NCBI GenBank assembly: GCA_002393965.1
Contig: DGSL01000025.1
Location: 28,061-77,803, forward strand
Source: Bacteroidales bacterium UBA4363
GTDB lineage: Bacteria; Bacteroidota; Bacteroidia; Bacteroidales; Paludibacteraceae
Reading direction: 5' to 3'
DNA: 49,743 nucleotides
The position numbers and the translations under genes are program-made. The notes below the pieces were generated by a model that was not told the DNA's origin, searched no databases, and worked only from the letters and a program-made list of their open reading frames with translations. The first letter of the stretch is position 1. Every line of letters begins with the position of its first letter. Positions 1 through 8,149 of this stretch are shown one piece after another.

Positions 1-33
1 GTGGAGTAGTAGTGGAGTAGTAGTGATTCTACC
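1..33. repeat. 11-bp tandem repeat at left edge
   Basis: The window opens with two full copies of the 11-bp unit GTGGAGTAGTA followed by a partial third copy. The right edge ends in a near-identical 11-bp repeat (unit GGAGTAGTATT). The array may continue outside the window. No coding role is visible. Confidence 0.8.
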
Positions 34-246
34 GTAGGGTATATTGCCGGAGATTTACCCAGCCGTTTCTTTCCTCTGGTCCAACTCAAAGAGGAGGGTG
101 AGATGGTATGAGAATAGTACCAAAAATACATTTGATGTCTGTGTAAGATATATGTTCTATAAAAATAAATAATTGTAGAATGTATATCCTTATTTTATCT
201 TGTTTTTTGGTTGTTTATGAAATAATTTTCTTATTTATGCAAAATA

Positions 247-278
247 TTTGTCTATTATAGGAATGGTTTGCACCTTTG
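247..278 (+). promoter_or_regulatory. putative metE promoter (Bacteroidetes type)
   Basis: TTTG at 247-250 is followed after 20 bp by CACCTTTG at 271-278, one base from the -7 consensus TAnnTTTG. Transcription would start near 285, giving a leader of about 64 nt before metE. The rest of 34-246 is AT-rich with no gene or known riboswitch that I recognise. Confidence 0.5.
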
Positions 279-348
279 CACGTCCCAAATAGATTACGAA
301 AGAAAGAGCGACAGAAAACTAACAAAAAATAATATACAGTACTAAACT

Positions 349-2664
349 ATGACGAAGAGAATCAGAACTAAAGTATTGGGTTTTCCGCGCATCGGAGCCC
401 AGCGAGAGTTGAAGAAAGCGGAGGAGGCTTTCTGGGCAGGTAAGATATCGCAGGAAGAATTAGAGTCAACAGCCAGAAGCCTGCGTCTGCAGAACTGGAA
501 GTACCAGAAGGAGTCAGGAATAGACCTGATTCCATCGAACGACTTTTCGTTCTATGACCAGATTCTGGACCTAAGCCTGACGTTGGGTGTGATACCAGAG
601 CGCTACAGGGGGCTGGAGAGTGATCCGTTGAAACTCTATTTCGCCATTGCCCGCGGCTATCAGTCGGGCGGTGTGGATATTATAGCATCGGAGATGACGA
701 AGTGGTTCGACACGAATTATCACTACATCGTTCCGGAATTCGTAAAGAATCAGACATTTCGTCTATTCAACCGCAAACCGGTGGAAGAGTATCTGGAGGC
801 GAAGGCAGCGGGCATCGAGACGCAACCTGTATTGGTAGGTCCAGTATCATTCCTGCTGCTGGGTAAGGCACGCAGTGGAGATTTTCGTCCGATAGAGCTG
901 ATTGACAGGTTGATACCAGTTTATATTGAACTTCTGGACGAACTCTCCAAAGCAGGAGTAAAGTCCGTACAGATAGACGAGCCGTTTCTGGCATTGGATC
1001 TGGACGAGGAAGTGCGAGCTGCTTATCGGAAGAGCTACGAGGAACTGGGTCGGAAGAGTGCGGTGGAGTTATTGCTGACCACCTACTTCGCTCCGTTGGC
1101 AGACAATACGGACCTGGCTCTGTCATTGCCAGTCAAAGGTCTGCATATCGATTTGGTGCGAGGTGGTGAACAGTTGGACGACGTATTGGGAGGGTTGAAA
1201 GAGGGTCAGATCCTTTCCCTTGGCGTGGTGGACGGCCGCAACGTATGGAAGAATGACTTTGAGAGATCGGTTGCTACGGTGAGAAAAGCCGTCTGTAAAT
1301 TGGGAGCGGATCGGGTGATTGTCTCCGGCAGTTCCTCATTCCTACATGTGCCGTATGATCTAAGTCTGGAAACCAATGAGAGGACCTTGCCGAAAGAGGT
1401 GAAACGCTGGTTGGCATATGCAAAAGAGAAGACGTTGGAATTGGGCATTATCGCCGACCTGGCATCGGGGTCACCGTCGGAGGCTTCGTTGAAGGCATTG
1501 GCAGAGAACAGAGCTGACATCGCAGACAAGGCATCGTCCCCTCTGATACATGACGCAGCGGTCAAGGCGAGGGCGGCAGCTGTCACGGAGCAGGATACGC
1601 ATCGTCCGAAACCCTATGCTGAGCGTGCAGTTCTACAGCGAGAGGAACTGAGACTGCCCCATTTCCCGACGACGACCATCGGTTCGTTTCCTCAGACAAA
1701 AGAAGTACGAGGATGGCGTTCGAAATACAAAAAAGGCGAATTGTCAGCCGAGGAATATGACCGTTTGCTGAAGGAGGAGACAGAACGAACAATCCGCCTG
1801 CAGGAAGAGTGGGGAATCGATGTGCTGGTACATGGAGAGTTCGAACGTAACGACATGGTGGAATATTTCGGTGAACAGCTTTCGGGCTTTGCATTCACGA
1901 AGAACGGATGGGTGCAGAGTTACGGCAGTCGTTGTGTGAAGCCTCCTATTATCTATGGAGACGTTTCGCGTCCAAAGCCGATGACGGTGGATTGGGCCGT
2001 ATTCGCACAAAGCCGTACGAAGCACTATATGAAGGGAATGCTCACGGGTCCGGTGACTATCCTGGAGTGGTCGTTCGTGCGTAACGATCAGCCACGCAGT
2101 GAGACGACACGTCAGATAGCCCTAGCCATCCGAGATGAGGTGTGTGACCTGGAAAAGGCAGGCATTCGCATTATCCAGATCGATGAGCCGGCTATCCGTG
2201 AGGGATTGCCTCTTCGTCGCAGCGGATGGGCGGAGTACCTGAAATGGGCGGTGGAGGCTTTCCGTCTCTCGACGAGTGGAGTGAAGGACTCGACACAGAT
2301 CCATACCCACATGTGTTATTCGGAATTTAACGATATCATTGACAGCATCGCAGACATGGACGCAGACGTCATCACGATAGAATGTTCGCGTTCGCAGATG
2401 GAACTGTTGGATGTGTTCCGGTCATTCCATTATCCGAACGAGATCGGTCCTGGCGTGTACGATATCCACTCACCCCGGGTGCCAGAGGTAAGGGAGATGG
2501 TTGACCTGTTGGAGAAGGCAGCCACATTGATTGACAAGGACCGTCTGTGGGTCAATCCGGACTGCGGACTGAAGACACGCGGTTGGGCAGAAACGGAAGC
2601 GAGTCTCAAGAATATGATAGAGGCAGCAAAGATTGTCCGGAAAAAGTATTACGGAGAAGCATAG
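349..2664 (+). CDS. metE: cobalamin-independent methionine synthase MetE
   Basis: Transfers the methyl group of 5-methyltetrahydropteroyl-triglutamate to homocysteine, the last step of methionine synthesis, in the cytoplasm. The 771-residue protein is close to the usual length of about 755 and has the two-barrel layout. The N-terminal half opens with TKVLGFPRIG. The C-terminal barrel begins near LPHFPTTTIGSFPQTKEVR and carries the zinc ligands seen as HTHMC and, near the end, NPDCGLKTRGW. The ATG at 349 starts a typical N-terminus. metF follows in the same direction, so methyl-folate supply and use are encoded side by side. A long inverted repeat lies between the two genes and may reduce read-through. 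Confidence 0.97.
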   Translation: MTKRIRTKVLGFPRIGAQRELKKAEEAFWAGKISQEELESTARSLRLQNWKYQKESGIDLIPSNDFSFYDQILDLSLTLGVIPERYRGLESDPLKLYFAIARGYQSGGVDIIASEMTKWFDTNYHYIVPEFVKNQTFRLFNRKPVEEYLEAKAAGIETQPVLVGPVSFLLLGKARSGDFRPIELIDRLIPVYIELLDELSKAGVKSVQIDEPFLALDLDEEVRAAYRKSYEELGRKSAVELLLTTYFAPLADNTDLALSLPVKGLHIDLVRGGEQLDDVLGGLKEGQILSLGVVDGRNVWKNDFERSVATVRKAVCKLGADRVIVSGSSSFLHVPYDLSLETNERTLPKEVKRWLAYAKEKTLELGIIADLASGSPSEASLKALAENRADIADKASSPLIHDAAVKARAAAVTEQDTHRPKPYAERAVLQREELRLPHFPTTTIGSFPQTKEVRGWRSKYKKGELSAEEYDRLLKEETERTIRLQEEWGIDVLVHGEFERNDMVEYFGEQLSGFAFTKNGWVQSYGSRCVKPPIIYGDVSRPKPMTVDWAVFAQSRTKHYMKGMLTGPVTILEWSFVRNDQPRSETTRQIALAIRDEVCDLEKAGIRIIQIDEPAIREGLPLRRSGWAEYLKWAVEAFRLSTSGVKDSTQIHTHMCYSEFNDIIDSIADMDADVITIECSRSQMELLDVFRSFHYPNEIGPGVYDIHSPRVPEVREMVDLLEKAATLIDKDRLWVNPDCGLKTRGWAETEASLKNMIEAAKIVRKKYYGEA

Positions 2665-2667
2665 TTA

Positions 2668-2739
2668 AATCTCCGATGAGCAGAGATGGTTCCCGTATGA
2701 TCTCTGCTCATCGGAGATTCCCCGTTCATGATTTTTTTT
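2668..2739 (+). terminator. 20-bp perfect hairpin between metE and metF
   Basis: Arms 2668-2687 and 2700-2719 are perfect reverse complements with a 12-nt loop. An eight-T run lies at 2732-2739, 12 nt beyond the stem, which is further away than in a classical intrinsic terminator. It may be a partial terminator or an RNA stabiliser separating metE and metF levels. Confidence 0.55.
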
Positions 2740-2821
2740 GCGTGAGAAATAAGACTTGTTAAGAAAGAGCAGGTCGTCAGTCATTTCATCATTTATAATT
2801 GCAAGGAAGGAGAAGGTCGGT

Positions 2822-3790
2822 ATGTTCGGATGGACAGGAGAGGAGAAAATAGGGAAAAAGCCAGCGAGGAGGTGTGACTTCTCGTTTGAGGTGTTGCCAC
2901 CGCTGAAGGGCAGTGGCATAGAGAGGATTTGTGCCAACGTGGAGAAGTTGTTGGAGTTTGCTCCGCAGTACGTCAACATTACGACACACAGAAAAGAATT
3001 CTTCTACAGAGAGCTGGAGGATGGTCGTTTCGAGAGGGTGTCCCAGAAGAAGCGCCCGGGCACGGTGGCAATAGCAGCCGCCCTGCACAACAGGTATAAT
3101 GTGCGCGTCGTGCCGCATATACTCTGTTCGGGATTCTCAAAGGAGGAGACGGAGTATGTGCTCATTGACCTGCAGTTCCTGGGTATCACTGACCTCTTCC
3201 TATTACGCGGAGACAAGGCAAAAGACGAGTCCTCGTTCCATCCCGTCAAGGATGGCTACGAACATGCGTTGGAATTGGAGGAGCAGGTCGTGGCATTCAA
3301 TCAGGGCCGTTTCCTGGATGGCAGTGAAAACCATTCACAGCAAAAGGGTTTTACGTTCGGGGTGGCTTGCTATCCTGAGAAACACGAGGAGGCTCCCAAC
3401 CTGGACCGAGATATTTACTGGTTACGTCAGAAAGTGGACGGCGGAGCCAGTTATGCCGTCACGCAGATGTTCTTTGACAACCGCCGTTATTTTGATTTCG
3501 TCCGCAAGGCACGCGAGGCAGGCATCACAGTGCCTATCATACCGGGAATCCGTCCGCTGACGCGACTGAAGCAACTCGTTCTTTTGCCACAGACGTTCCG
3601 CACGGAATTGCCTCAGACGCTGGTTGAGGAGGTCATGAAGTGCAAGACAGATGAGGATGTATGTGAGGTGGGGATTCAGTGGTGTATCGGTCAGAGTCGA
3701 GAATTGCGCGAAAAAGGGGTGGAAAGAATTCATTACTACACCTACGGAGCGGAGGATGCGGTGCGCAGGGTGTGTCGAGAGGTTTTCTAA
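2822..3790 (+). CDS. metF: methylenetetrahydrofolate reductase
   Basis: Reduces 5,10-methylene-THF to 5-methyl-THF using FAD, supplying the methyl donor used by MetE. From ATG 2822 the protein has 322 residues. Family signatures are CDFSFEVLPPLKG near the N-terminus, the FAD-site region LFLLRGDK, and the segment GGASYAVTQMFFDNRRYFDF followed by PIIPGIRPL. The frame is open from a TTG at 2756, but I chose 2822 because GGAAGGAG lies at 2805-2812, nine bases upstream, and the extra 22 residues do not resemble the family. A TATAATTG sequence at 2794-2801 could be a weak -7 box giving metF its own promoter. Confidence 0.95.
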   Translation: MFGWTGEEKIGKKPARRCDFSFEVLPPLKGSGIERICANVEKLLEFAPQYVNITTHRKEFFYRELEDGRFERVSQKKRPGTVAIAAALHNRYNVRVVPHILCSGFSKEETEYVLIDLQFLGITDLFLLRGDKAKDESSFHPVKDGYEHALELEEQVVAFNQGRFLDGSENHSQQKGFTFGVACYPEKHEEAPNLDRDIYWLRQKVDGGASYAVTQMFFDNRRYFDFVRKAREAGITVPIIPGIRPLTRLKQLVLLPQTFRTELPQTLVEEVMKCKTDEDVCEVGIQWCIGQSRELREKGVERIHYYTYGAEDAVRRVCREVF

Positions 3791-3897
3791 GGACAGATTT
3801 GCTGTCGTGCGTTGTTCCATGATACTTTTTTTCTTCCATATAAATTGGATATTCGTGAATGAAAGGTGGCTAAACTCCAGTATTCCGTGAAAAGAAG

Positions 3898-3905
3898 TAT
3901 CTTTG
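3898..3905 (+). promoter_or_regulatory. -7 box TATCTTTG of yciO-type gene
   Basis: TATCTTTG matches the Bacteroidetes -7 consensus exactly and lies 24 bp before the chosen ATG at 3930. No good -33 TTTG is seen at the expected distance. The box overlaps an in-frame TTG at 3903, which argues against that codon as the start. Confidence 0.55.
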
Positions 3906-3929
3906 CACCGTAGAAAAACGGGCAAATTC

Positions 3930-4541
3930 ATGAGACTGAAACTGTACAATGACAACACGAACCGACGGGACGTGGACCGTGTGGTGCGCTGTCTGAAGGA
4001 AGGAGGGTTGGTTATCTATCCGACAGACACGGTCTATGCCATTGGTTGTGATATCTTCAACGCGCGAGGCATAGAGGCTGTGTGTCGTCATAAAGGGGTG
4101 GATCCCCGCAAGGCGAACCTCTCGTTCATCTGTGATGAATTGAGTATGGTGAGCAATTACGCTAAAATGGACAATGCGGCCTTCAAGCTCATGAAACGCA
4201 ATTTGCCAGGTCCATTTACGTTTATCCTAGAAGGGAACAGCCGGTTGCCGAAGCTTTTCAAGCAGCGTAAAACAGTTGGAATCCGAATCCCCGACAACAA
4301 CATTATAAGGACCATTGTCGAGGCATTAGGAAATCCAATTCTTACCACATCGCTGAAGCGTGACGATGACGAGATATTGGAGTATTATACGGACCCCGAA
4401 CTTATTGACGAGAAATTCGGGTCAGAGGTGGATCTGGTAGTCGACGGAGGTATCGGTACGTTGGAACCATCGACGGTGGTGGACTGTACGGACGGATCGG
4501 CAGAGGTCATTCGACAAGGAAAGGGAAATTTGCTGTTGTAG
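3930..4541 (+). CDS. Sua5/YciO/YrdC-family protein (threonylcarbamoyl-AMP synthase-like)
   Basis: The 203-residue protein belongs to the YrdC/Sua5 fold family. Members make L-threonylcarbamoyl-AMP from threonine, bicarbonate and ATP for the t6A modification of ANN-decoding tRNAs. Visible features are GGLVIYPTDTVYAIGCD near residue 30, a region with RKANLSFICDELS, LPGPFTFILEG, and the substrate-site stretch VGIRIPDN. The length and the single domain look closer to the YciO branch, whose exact role is less certain than that of TsaC/Sua5. The ATG at 3930 is preferred over the upstream TTG at 3903 because the latter lies inside the promoter. Confidence 0.85.
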   Translation: MRLKLYNDNTNRRDVDRVVRCLKEGGLVIYPTDTVYAIGCDIFNARGIEAVCRHKGVDPRKANLSFICDELSMVSNYAKMDNAAFKLMKRNLPGPFTFILEGNSRLPKLFKQRKTVGIRIPDNNIIRTIVEALGNPILTTSLKRDDDEILEYYTDPELIDEKFGSEVDLVVDGGIGTLEPSTVVDCTDGSAEVIRQGKGNLLL

Positions 4542-4627
4542 AAGAGAGAACGGCAACTATCTTTTTTTTGAAAGCAATCAAGGAGAGAGGATTCCGTCTT
4601 TAACCCTAAGGTAGAGAAATTGGACAT

Positions 4628-4658
4628 TTTGTTTTTCTTTTAGTTTTTTTTATATTTG
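4628..4658 (+). promoter_or_regulatory. promoter of the protease-like/TPR gene
   Basis: TTTG at 4628-4631, a 19-bp spacer, and TATATTTG at 4651-4658 form a full Bacteroidetes promoter. The predicted start near 4665 leaves a leader of about 145 nt before the ATG at 4809, long enough for post-transcriptional control, though I recognise no known element in it. Confidence 0.65.
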
Positions 4659-4808
4659 TAGAGTTTATTTTTGTCTTTGCAAAAAGTCAAGTCGCATTGC
4701 TGACAAAGATTTTCCTTTTTTTTGTTCTATGTATTTTCAATGATATAATAGGGAAGAGAAAAAAAGAAATGACTGGATGCAGGTAAAATAACAAGAATAC
4801 ATAAGACT

Positions 4809-5837
4809 ATGAAAAGAATTCTACTAATCGTATCTGTGGCTGCGGCCATGTTGTGTCCGTCTCATGCACAGGAGATCCAGATGGTAAAGGACGGCAACAG
4901 TTACACTGTTCCGTGTTTACTCAACGGCATGAAGACGCGGATGACCTATAGTGAGAATGATGCTATTTCCATTTCGGAAACAGTGGCTAACCTAATGTAT
5001 GATAACGGCTATTTCAGTGATGCGGACGTTGCAGGAGCGCTGCAGAACGGAAAGTTGAAGGCAGGTTCTTCGGTCGTGTTACGTGACGTGGAGATTGAAG
5101 GAAAACACATACAGAATGTGCGTGCAATAATCAAGGAACAGAACGCCAGCATCGTATTGGGTAAGGCAGCTATTGTACAGGATGGTATGATCGTTTCCGG
5201 ATCGAGTCTTATCACGGATCTTTCGACTATCAAGAATGTGAATGCCACTGTGGAGAACGGCATTGATAAACTCATAGCAGACAAGCAATATGATCAGGTG
5301 ATACGAGAACTAAACAAGAAGAAGTCGAGCGAAGGAGGCCTTTCTTCCTATTACCTGATGCAGTTGGCGAACGGTTATTACCAGACGGAGCGGTGGGATG
5401 AGTGTATCCGAATCTGCGAAGAATGGAAGAAGAATTTTTCTACATCGCAGGACGCAACGGAGAGACGAGGTATGGAAGATATCTATAATTGGGCTGCTCA
5501 AAGTTATATGAACAAGGCGAGGAATTCTGATGACACGAAAAATTATCAGAAGGCTTTGGAGTGGTTGAACAGTGATGCATCATCCATGATTTCAAGCCGT
5601 TACGGTGACATGACGGAGGCTTATCAGGCCATGGGTGATATGTCCAATGCGAAAAAGAGTATCAGAAAGGCAATTTCGTCGCGAATCCGCGAAGTGGGCG
5701 CCAATTATGTAGCGGCTCAGGCTGGTCAGGTGAAAGACAGCACGTTGGCAAAGTACTATGAAATGTATGCAAAACTTCCTAATATCAGTAGTAAGAAGGC
5801 ATCGAAGCTATTGCAATGGGCAGAAGGATGTCGATAA
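4809..5837 (+). CDS. secreted degenerate retropepsin-like domain plus TPR protein
   Basis: A 342-residue exported protein. Residues 1-20 form a signal peptide ending SHA-QE. Residues about 32-130 follow the pattern of clan AA (retropepsin-like) aspartic protease domains of Bacteroidetes: a VPCLLNG strand, then ISISETVANLMYDNGYFSD, and ASIVLGKAAI in place of the family's LLG motif. The catalytic D-T/S-G-A motif is absent; SENDA stands at about residues 48-52, so proteolysis is unlikely. Residues about 160-340 are helical and TPR-like, with several Tyr/Ala-rich pairs such as YYLMQLANGYYQTERWDEC. It has its own promoter and ends at a terminator shared with the convergent peroxidase gene. It probably serves as a periplasmic binding or scaffold protein; function unknown. 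Confidence 0.7.
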   Translation: MKRILLIVSVAAAMLCPSHAQEIQMVKDGNSYTVPCLLNGMKTRMTYSENDAISISETVANLMYDNGYFSDADVAGALQNGKLKAGSSVVLRDVEIEGKHIQNVRAIIKEQNASIVLGKAAIVQDGMIVSGSSLITDLSTIKNVNATVENGIDKLIADKQYDQVIRELNKKKSSEGGLSSYYLMQLANGYYQTERWDECIRICEEWKKNFSTSQDATERRGMEDIYNWAAQSYMNKARNSDDTKNYQKALEWLNSDASSMISSRYGDMTEAYQAMGDMSNAKKSIRKAISSRIREVGANYVAAQAGQVKDSTLAKYYEMYAKLPNISSKKASKLLQWAEGCR

Positions 5838-5871
5838 ACAGACGGGTTTTCTATAGGAGATTTGTCTGAAA

Positions 5872-5910
5872 AAAAACAAGGGGAGCAAGATTATTGCTTC
5901 CCTTGTTTTT
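5872..5910. terminator. bidirectional terminator
   Basis: Arms 5872-5888 and 5894-5910 pair around a five-base loop with one G-T wobble and are flanked by A and T runs. It separates the convergent TPR and peroxidase genes and can work on both strands. Confidence 0.85.
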
Positions 5911-5937
5911 TTATTCGGTACTGGCTCTTTCAGAGTT

Positions 5938-6492
5938 TTATTTCTCAATAAGTTCCTTGATCTTTTTGTCTATGGTGTCAAACGCATCGGTTGGTTCGAA
6001 GCGTGCAACAACCAGTCCGTTGCGATCAACCAGGAATTTGGTAAAGTTCCAAAGAATATCAGAGGTGTCGGCATAGTTAGGGTTCTCAGCGGAGAATTTC
6101 TCGTGCAGAAGTTTTCCGATAGGAGTTTCTACGTCAAATCCCTGGAAGGATTTTTGAGTCTTGAGATAAGTAAAGAGAGGATCTGCTTTCTCTCCGTTGA
6201 CGTTAATTTTCTTGAACTGAGGAAACTCTGTGTTGTAGTTGAGTTTGCAGAATTGATGAATCTCTTCGTTAGTACCTGGAGCCTGATTGCCAAATTGATT
6301 ACATGGGAAGTCAAGTATGGTAAATTCCTGACTGTGGTAGGTTTCGTAGAGTTTTTCCAGCTCGGTGTATTGTGGTGTAAATCCACATCGGGTGGCAGTG
6401 TTGACAATGAGGAGAATTTGTCCGGCATAGTTGCGTAGAGGGGTCTCGTTGTTTTTTCTGTCCTTGACAGAGAAGTCAAATACGGTTTTCAT
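5938..6492 (-). CDS. glutathione peroxidase family protein (thiol peroxidase)
   Basis: A 184-residue Gpx-family enzyme that reduces hydrogen or lipid peroxides; bacterial Cys-type members mostly use thioredoxin rather than glutathione. Motifs are NTATRCGFTPQY with the peroxidatic Cys at about 36, ILDFPCNQFGNQAPG, and the Trp of WNFTKFLVDRNG. These form the Cys-Gln-Trp active site, with Cys where animal enzymes carry selenocysteine. No signal peptide is visible, so it is probably cytoplasmic. A TATATTTG box lies upstream on the minus strand at 6552-6559. Confidence 0.94.
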   Translation of the reverse strand: MKTVFDFSVKDRKNNETPLRNYAGQILLIVNTATRCGFTPQYTELEKLYETYHSQEFTILDFPCNQFGNQAPGTNEEIHQFCKLNYNTEFPQFKKINVNGEKADPLFTYLKTQKSFQGFDVETPIGKLLHEKFSAENPNYADTSDILWNFTKFLVDRNGLVVARFEPTDAFDTIDKKIKELIEK

Positions 6493-6551
6493 GATTTTGA
6501 TATAAAATAAAAAGCAGGTTTTTTGCTCTCAAAGAGAGACCTGTACATTGA

Positions 6552-6559
6552 CAAATATA
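6552..6559 (-). promoter_or_regulatory. -7 box of the peroxidase gene
   Basis: On the minus strand this reads TATATTTG, a perfect TAnnTTTG match, about 60 bp before the start codon at 6492. No clear -33 partner is seen. Confidence 0.5.
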
Positions 6560-6632
6560 CAATTTTTTATTTTTATTACCTTCATATCTCAATGAATCCA
6601 TGTGTCAATAAATAGGGGTGTGGAATTATGTG

Positions 6633-6640
6633 TATCTTTG
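6633..6640 (+). promoter_or_regulatory. -7 box of the GNAT/SUMF1 cassette
   Basis: TATCTTTG, a perfect match, lies 31 bp before the ATG at 6672. It marks 6672 as the start, because an open-frame GTG at 6618 lies upstream of the box. Confidence 0.55.
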
Positions 6641-6671
6641 TTTTTTCAGAAACGATGAAAAGTTTTTGATT

Positions 6672-7165
6672 ATGCAGTCAGACAATTTTCAGATACGCAG
6701 AGCCGACAGTGAGGATGTGGAGCAACTGGGTCGGTTGCTGGAAAGTGTGTGTGGAGTGCATGCGGATGGATGCCCAGATCTATTCCGTCTGGGAGGAAGA
6801 AAGTACAACAATGAATCGCTTGCACGCATGATTGAAGATCATTCAAGTCTGATATACGAAGCAGTGGATGGTAATGGCTACCTTATGGAACACGTTTTTT
6901 ATCAGATAATATGCCATGATGGAAGAGGAGCGATGTTACGGCACAAAACGATGTATAATGATGATTTGTGTGTAGGCGATCCGTATCTTGCAGAGGGGGC
7001 GGTCGGGCTCTCTATATGTATGTGCAAGAACTGGCAAGGCGAGAAGATTGTTATAACTTGACACTGAATGTTTGGACGTGTAATCCTTCTGCTATTCGAT
7101 TTTATGAACAGTGTGGAATGAGCGTGTATAAGATGGGAATGGAGACAAATTTGCAGTATCAATGA
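6672..7165 (+). pseudogene. GNAT N-acetyltransferase, frameshifted in a G5 run
   Basis: Two overlapping reading frames together encode one GNAT acetyltransferase of about 164 residues. The first, from ATG 6672, gives IRRADSEDVEQLGRLLESV and runs through LCVGDPYLAEG. It then leaves the family pattern and stops at 7061. The continuation lies in another frame, with GGRALYMYVQELARREDC (the acetyl-CoA loop and helix) and NVWTCNPSAIRFYEQCGM (the conserved C-terminal strand), ending at 7165. One extra G in the GGGGG run at 6995-6999 would join the halves as AEGGGRAL. The break could be a real mutation, a phase-variable tract or a sequencing error. The stop overlaps the next start (ATGA), so the genes were probably translated together. 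Confidence 0.8.
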
Positions 7166-7875
7166 TGGAAGAAGAACGGATATTTGAGTATGGCAACAAG
7201 CGTTTTGTCATGCGTGGAGTTGAGGGTGGGGTATTTTATCAAGGAGCCCAAAACATGGACCCGACACAACCAAATTTCGATTTGGATTCGTATGGCGAAG
7301 GACCGGTAGTGGAAGAGAAGGTTGACCCTCTTTATTTCGGAGAAACGGTGGTGACACAAGGACTCTGGAAAGAAGTGACAGGTAAAGAAACAGAGATGTA
7401 TCGTGATGAGGAGAAACCAGTGATATGGGTGAATTATTATGACATACGTCTTTTCCTTGAACGATTGAACGGAACGATGCATCGTGGCGAAAGGTTGCCG
7501 ACGAATGAATTTTTCGATTTGCCGACAGAGGCAGAATGGGAATATGCTGCCCGTGGCGGCTTAAAGTCGAAGGGGTATCGACTCTCTGGTGGATTATATA
7601 TAGATGAGTTGGGGTGGTATGGGGAGAAAGTAGATGAACCTGGCCCTCAACGTGTCCGACAACGAATGGCTAATGAATTGGGATTGTATGATATGAGTGG
7701 AAATGTGAACGAGTGGACACAAACACGAAACAATGATGGCAAATGGATACTTAAGGGAGGAAGTTATCGTGAAGATTCTCTGAAATGCAGGATAACGTCG
7801 CGTAGAGTCGTGACAGCATTTACACGTAGTGATTATGATGGTTTTCGGCTTGTGTTACGTTCGAAGATAGAATAA
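7162..7875 (+). CDS. SUMF1/FGE-like domain protein
   Basis: A 237-residue protein of the formylglycine-generating-enzyme-like (SUMF1) fold. Landmarks in order are EGGVFYQGAQ, ETVVTQGLWKEVTG, PVIWVNYYDIRLFLERLN, LPTEAEWEYAARGG, LYDMSGNVNEWTQ, LKGGSYREDSLKCR and a terminal DYDGFRLVL. True sulfatase-activating enzymes carry a copper-binding Cys pair in the last third. Here only one Cys is seen there (KCR), and no sulfatase gene is in the window, so sulfatase maturation is unlikely. The fold is also used as a ligand-binding or variable-protein scaffold. No signal peptide is visible. It overlaps the frameshifted GNAT gene by ATGA and is followed by a 48-residue membrane peptide. Confidence 0.85.
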   Translation: MMEEERIFEYGNKRFVMRGVEGGVFYQGAQNMDPTQPNFDLDSYGEGPVVEEKVDPLYFGETVVTQGLWKEVTGKETEMYRDEEKPVIWVNYYDIRLFLERLNGTMHRGERLPTNEFFDLPTEAEWEYAARGGLKSKGYRLSGGLYIDELGWYGEKVDEPGPQRVRQRMANELGLYDMSGNVNEWTQTRNNDGKWILKGGSYREDSLKCRITSRRVVTAFTRSDYDGFRLVLRSKIE

Positions 7876-7895
7876 AATCGAAAAACGAATTGAAT

Positions 7896-8042
7896 ATGGA
7901 AAAGTATCTCATCGGTCTAGCTGTAATTTTGGCTGTTATGGTTCTATGGAAATTCAGCAAGTGGATGGTTCGCCTTGTGGTGATTGTTATTCTTTTGGCA
8001 TTATTGGCTGCGCTTTGGTATTTTCATCTCCAACAAGGATGA
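7896..8042 (+). CDS. 48-residue membrane peptide
   Basis: An ATG at 7896, 20 bp after the SUMF1 gene, opens a 48-codon frame ending in TGA at 8040-8042. It encodes MEKYLIGLAVILAVMVLW, a short charged turn (KFSKWMVR), then a second hydrophobic stretch ending LAALWYFHLQQG: two membrane helices joined by a basic loop. A strong terminator follows directly, consistent with the last gene of an operon. Codon use resembles its neighbours. I recognise no family. Confidence 0.6.
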   Translation: MEKYLIGLAVILAVMVLWKFSKWMVRLVVIVILLALLAALWYFHLQQG

Positions 8043-8060
8043 AGTAGAATTTTTTAGAAA

Positions 8061-8101
8061 ACAAGACATCCGATTTCTTTAAAAGGAATCGGATGTCTTG
8101 T
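8061..8101. terminator. bidirectional terminator
   Basis: A 15-bp perfect stem, arms 8061-8075 and 8087-8101, is flanked by an A run on the left and T residues on the right. It lies between the small membrane peptide (+) and glnS (-). Confidence 0.85.
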
Positions 8102-8149
8102 TTATTGGCTTTTGTTGACGATATACAGAAGTGAATCTTATGGAACACT

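Noticed and set aside
34..348. S-adenosylmethionine or cobalamin riboswitch before metE
   Set aside because: No conserved riboswitch core such as a B12 box is visible; the leader after the putative promoter is only about 64 nt.
2756..2821. Upstream TTG start for metF
   Set aside because: The extra 22 residues are nonconserved, while ATG 2822 has a strong ribosome site.
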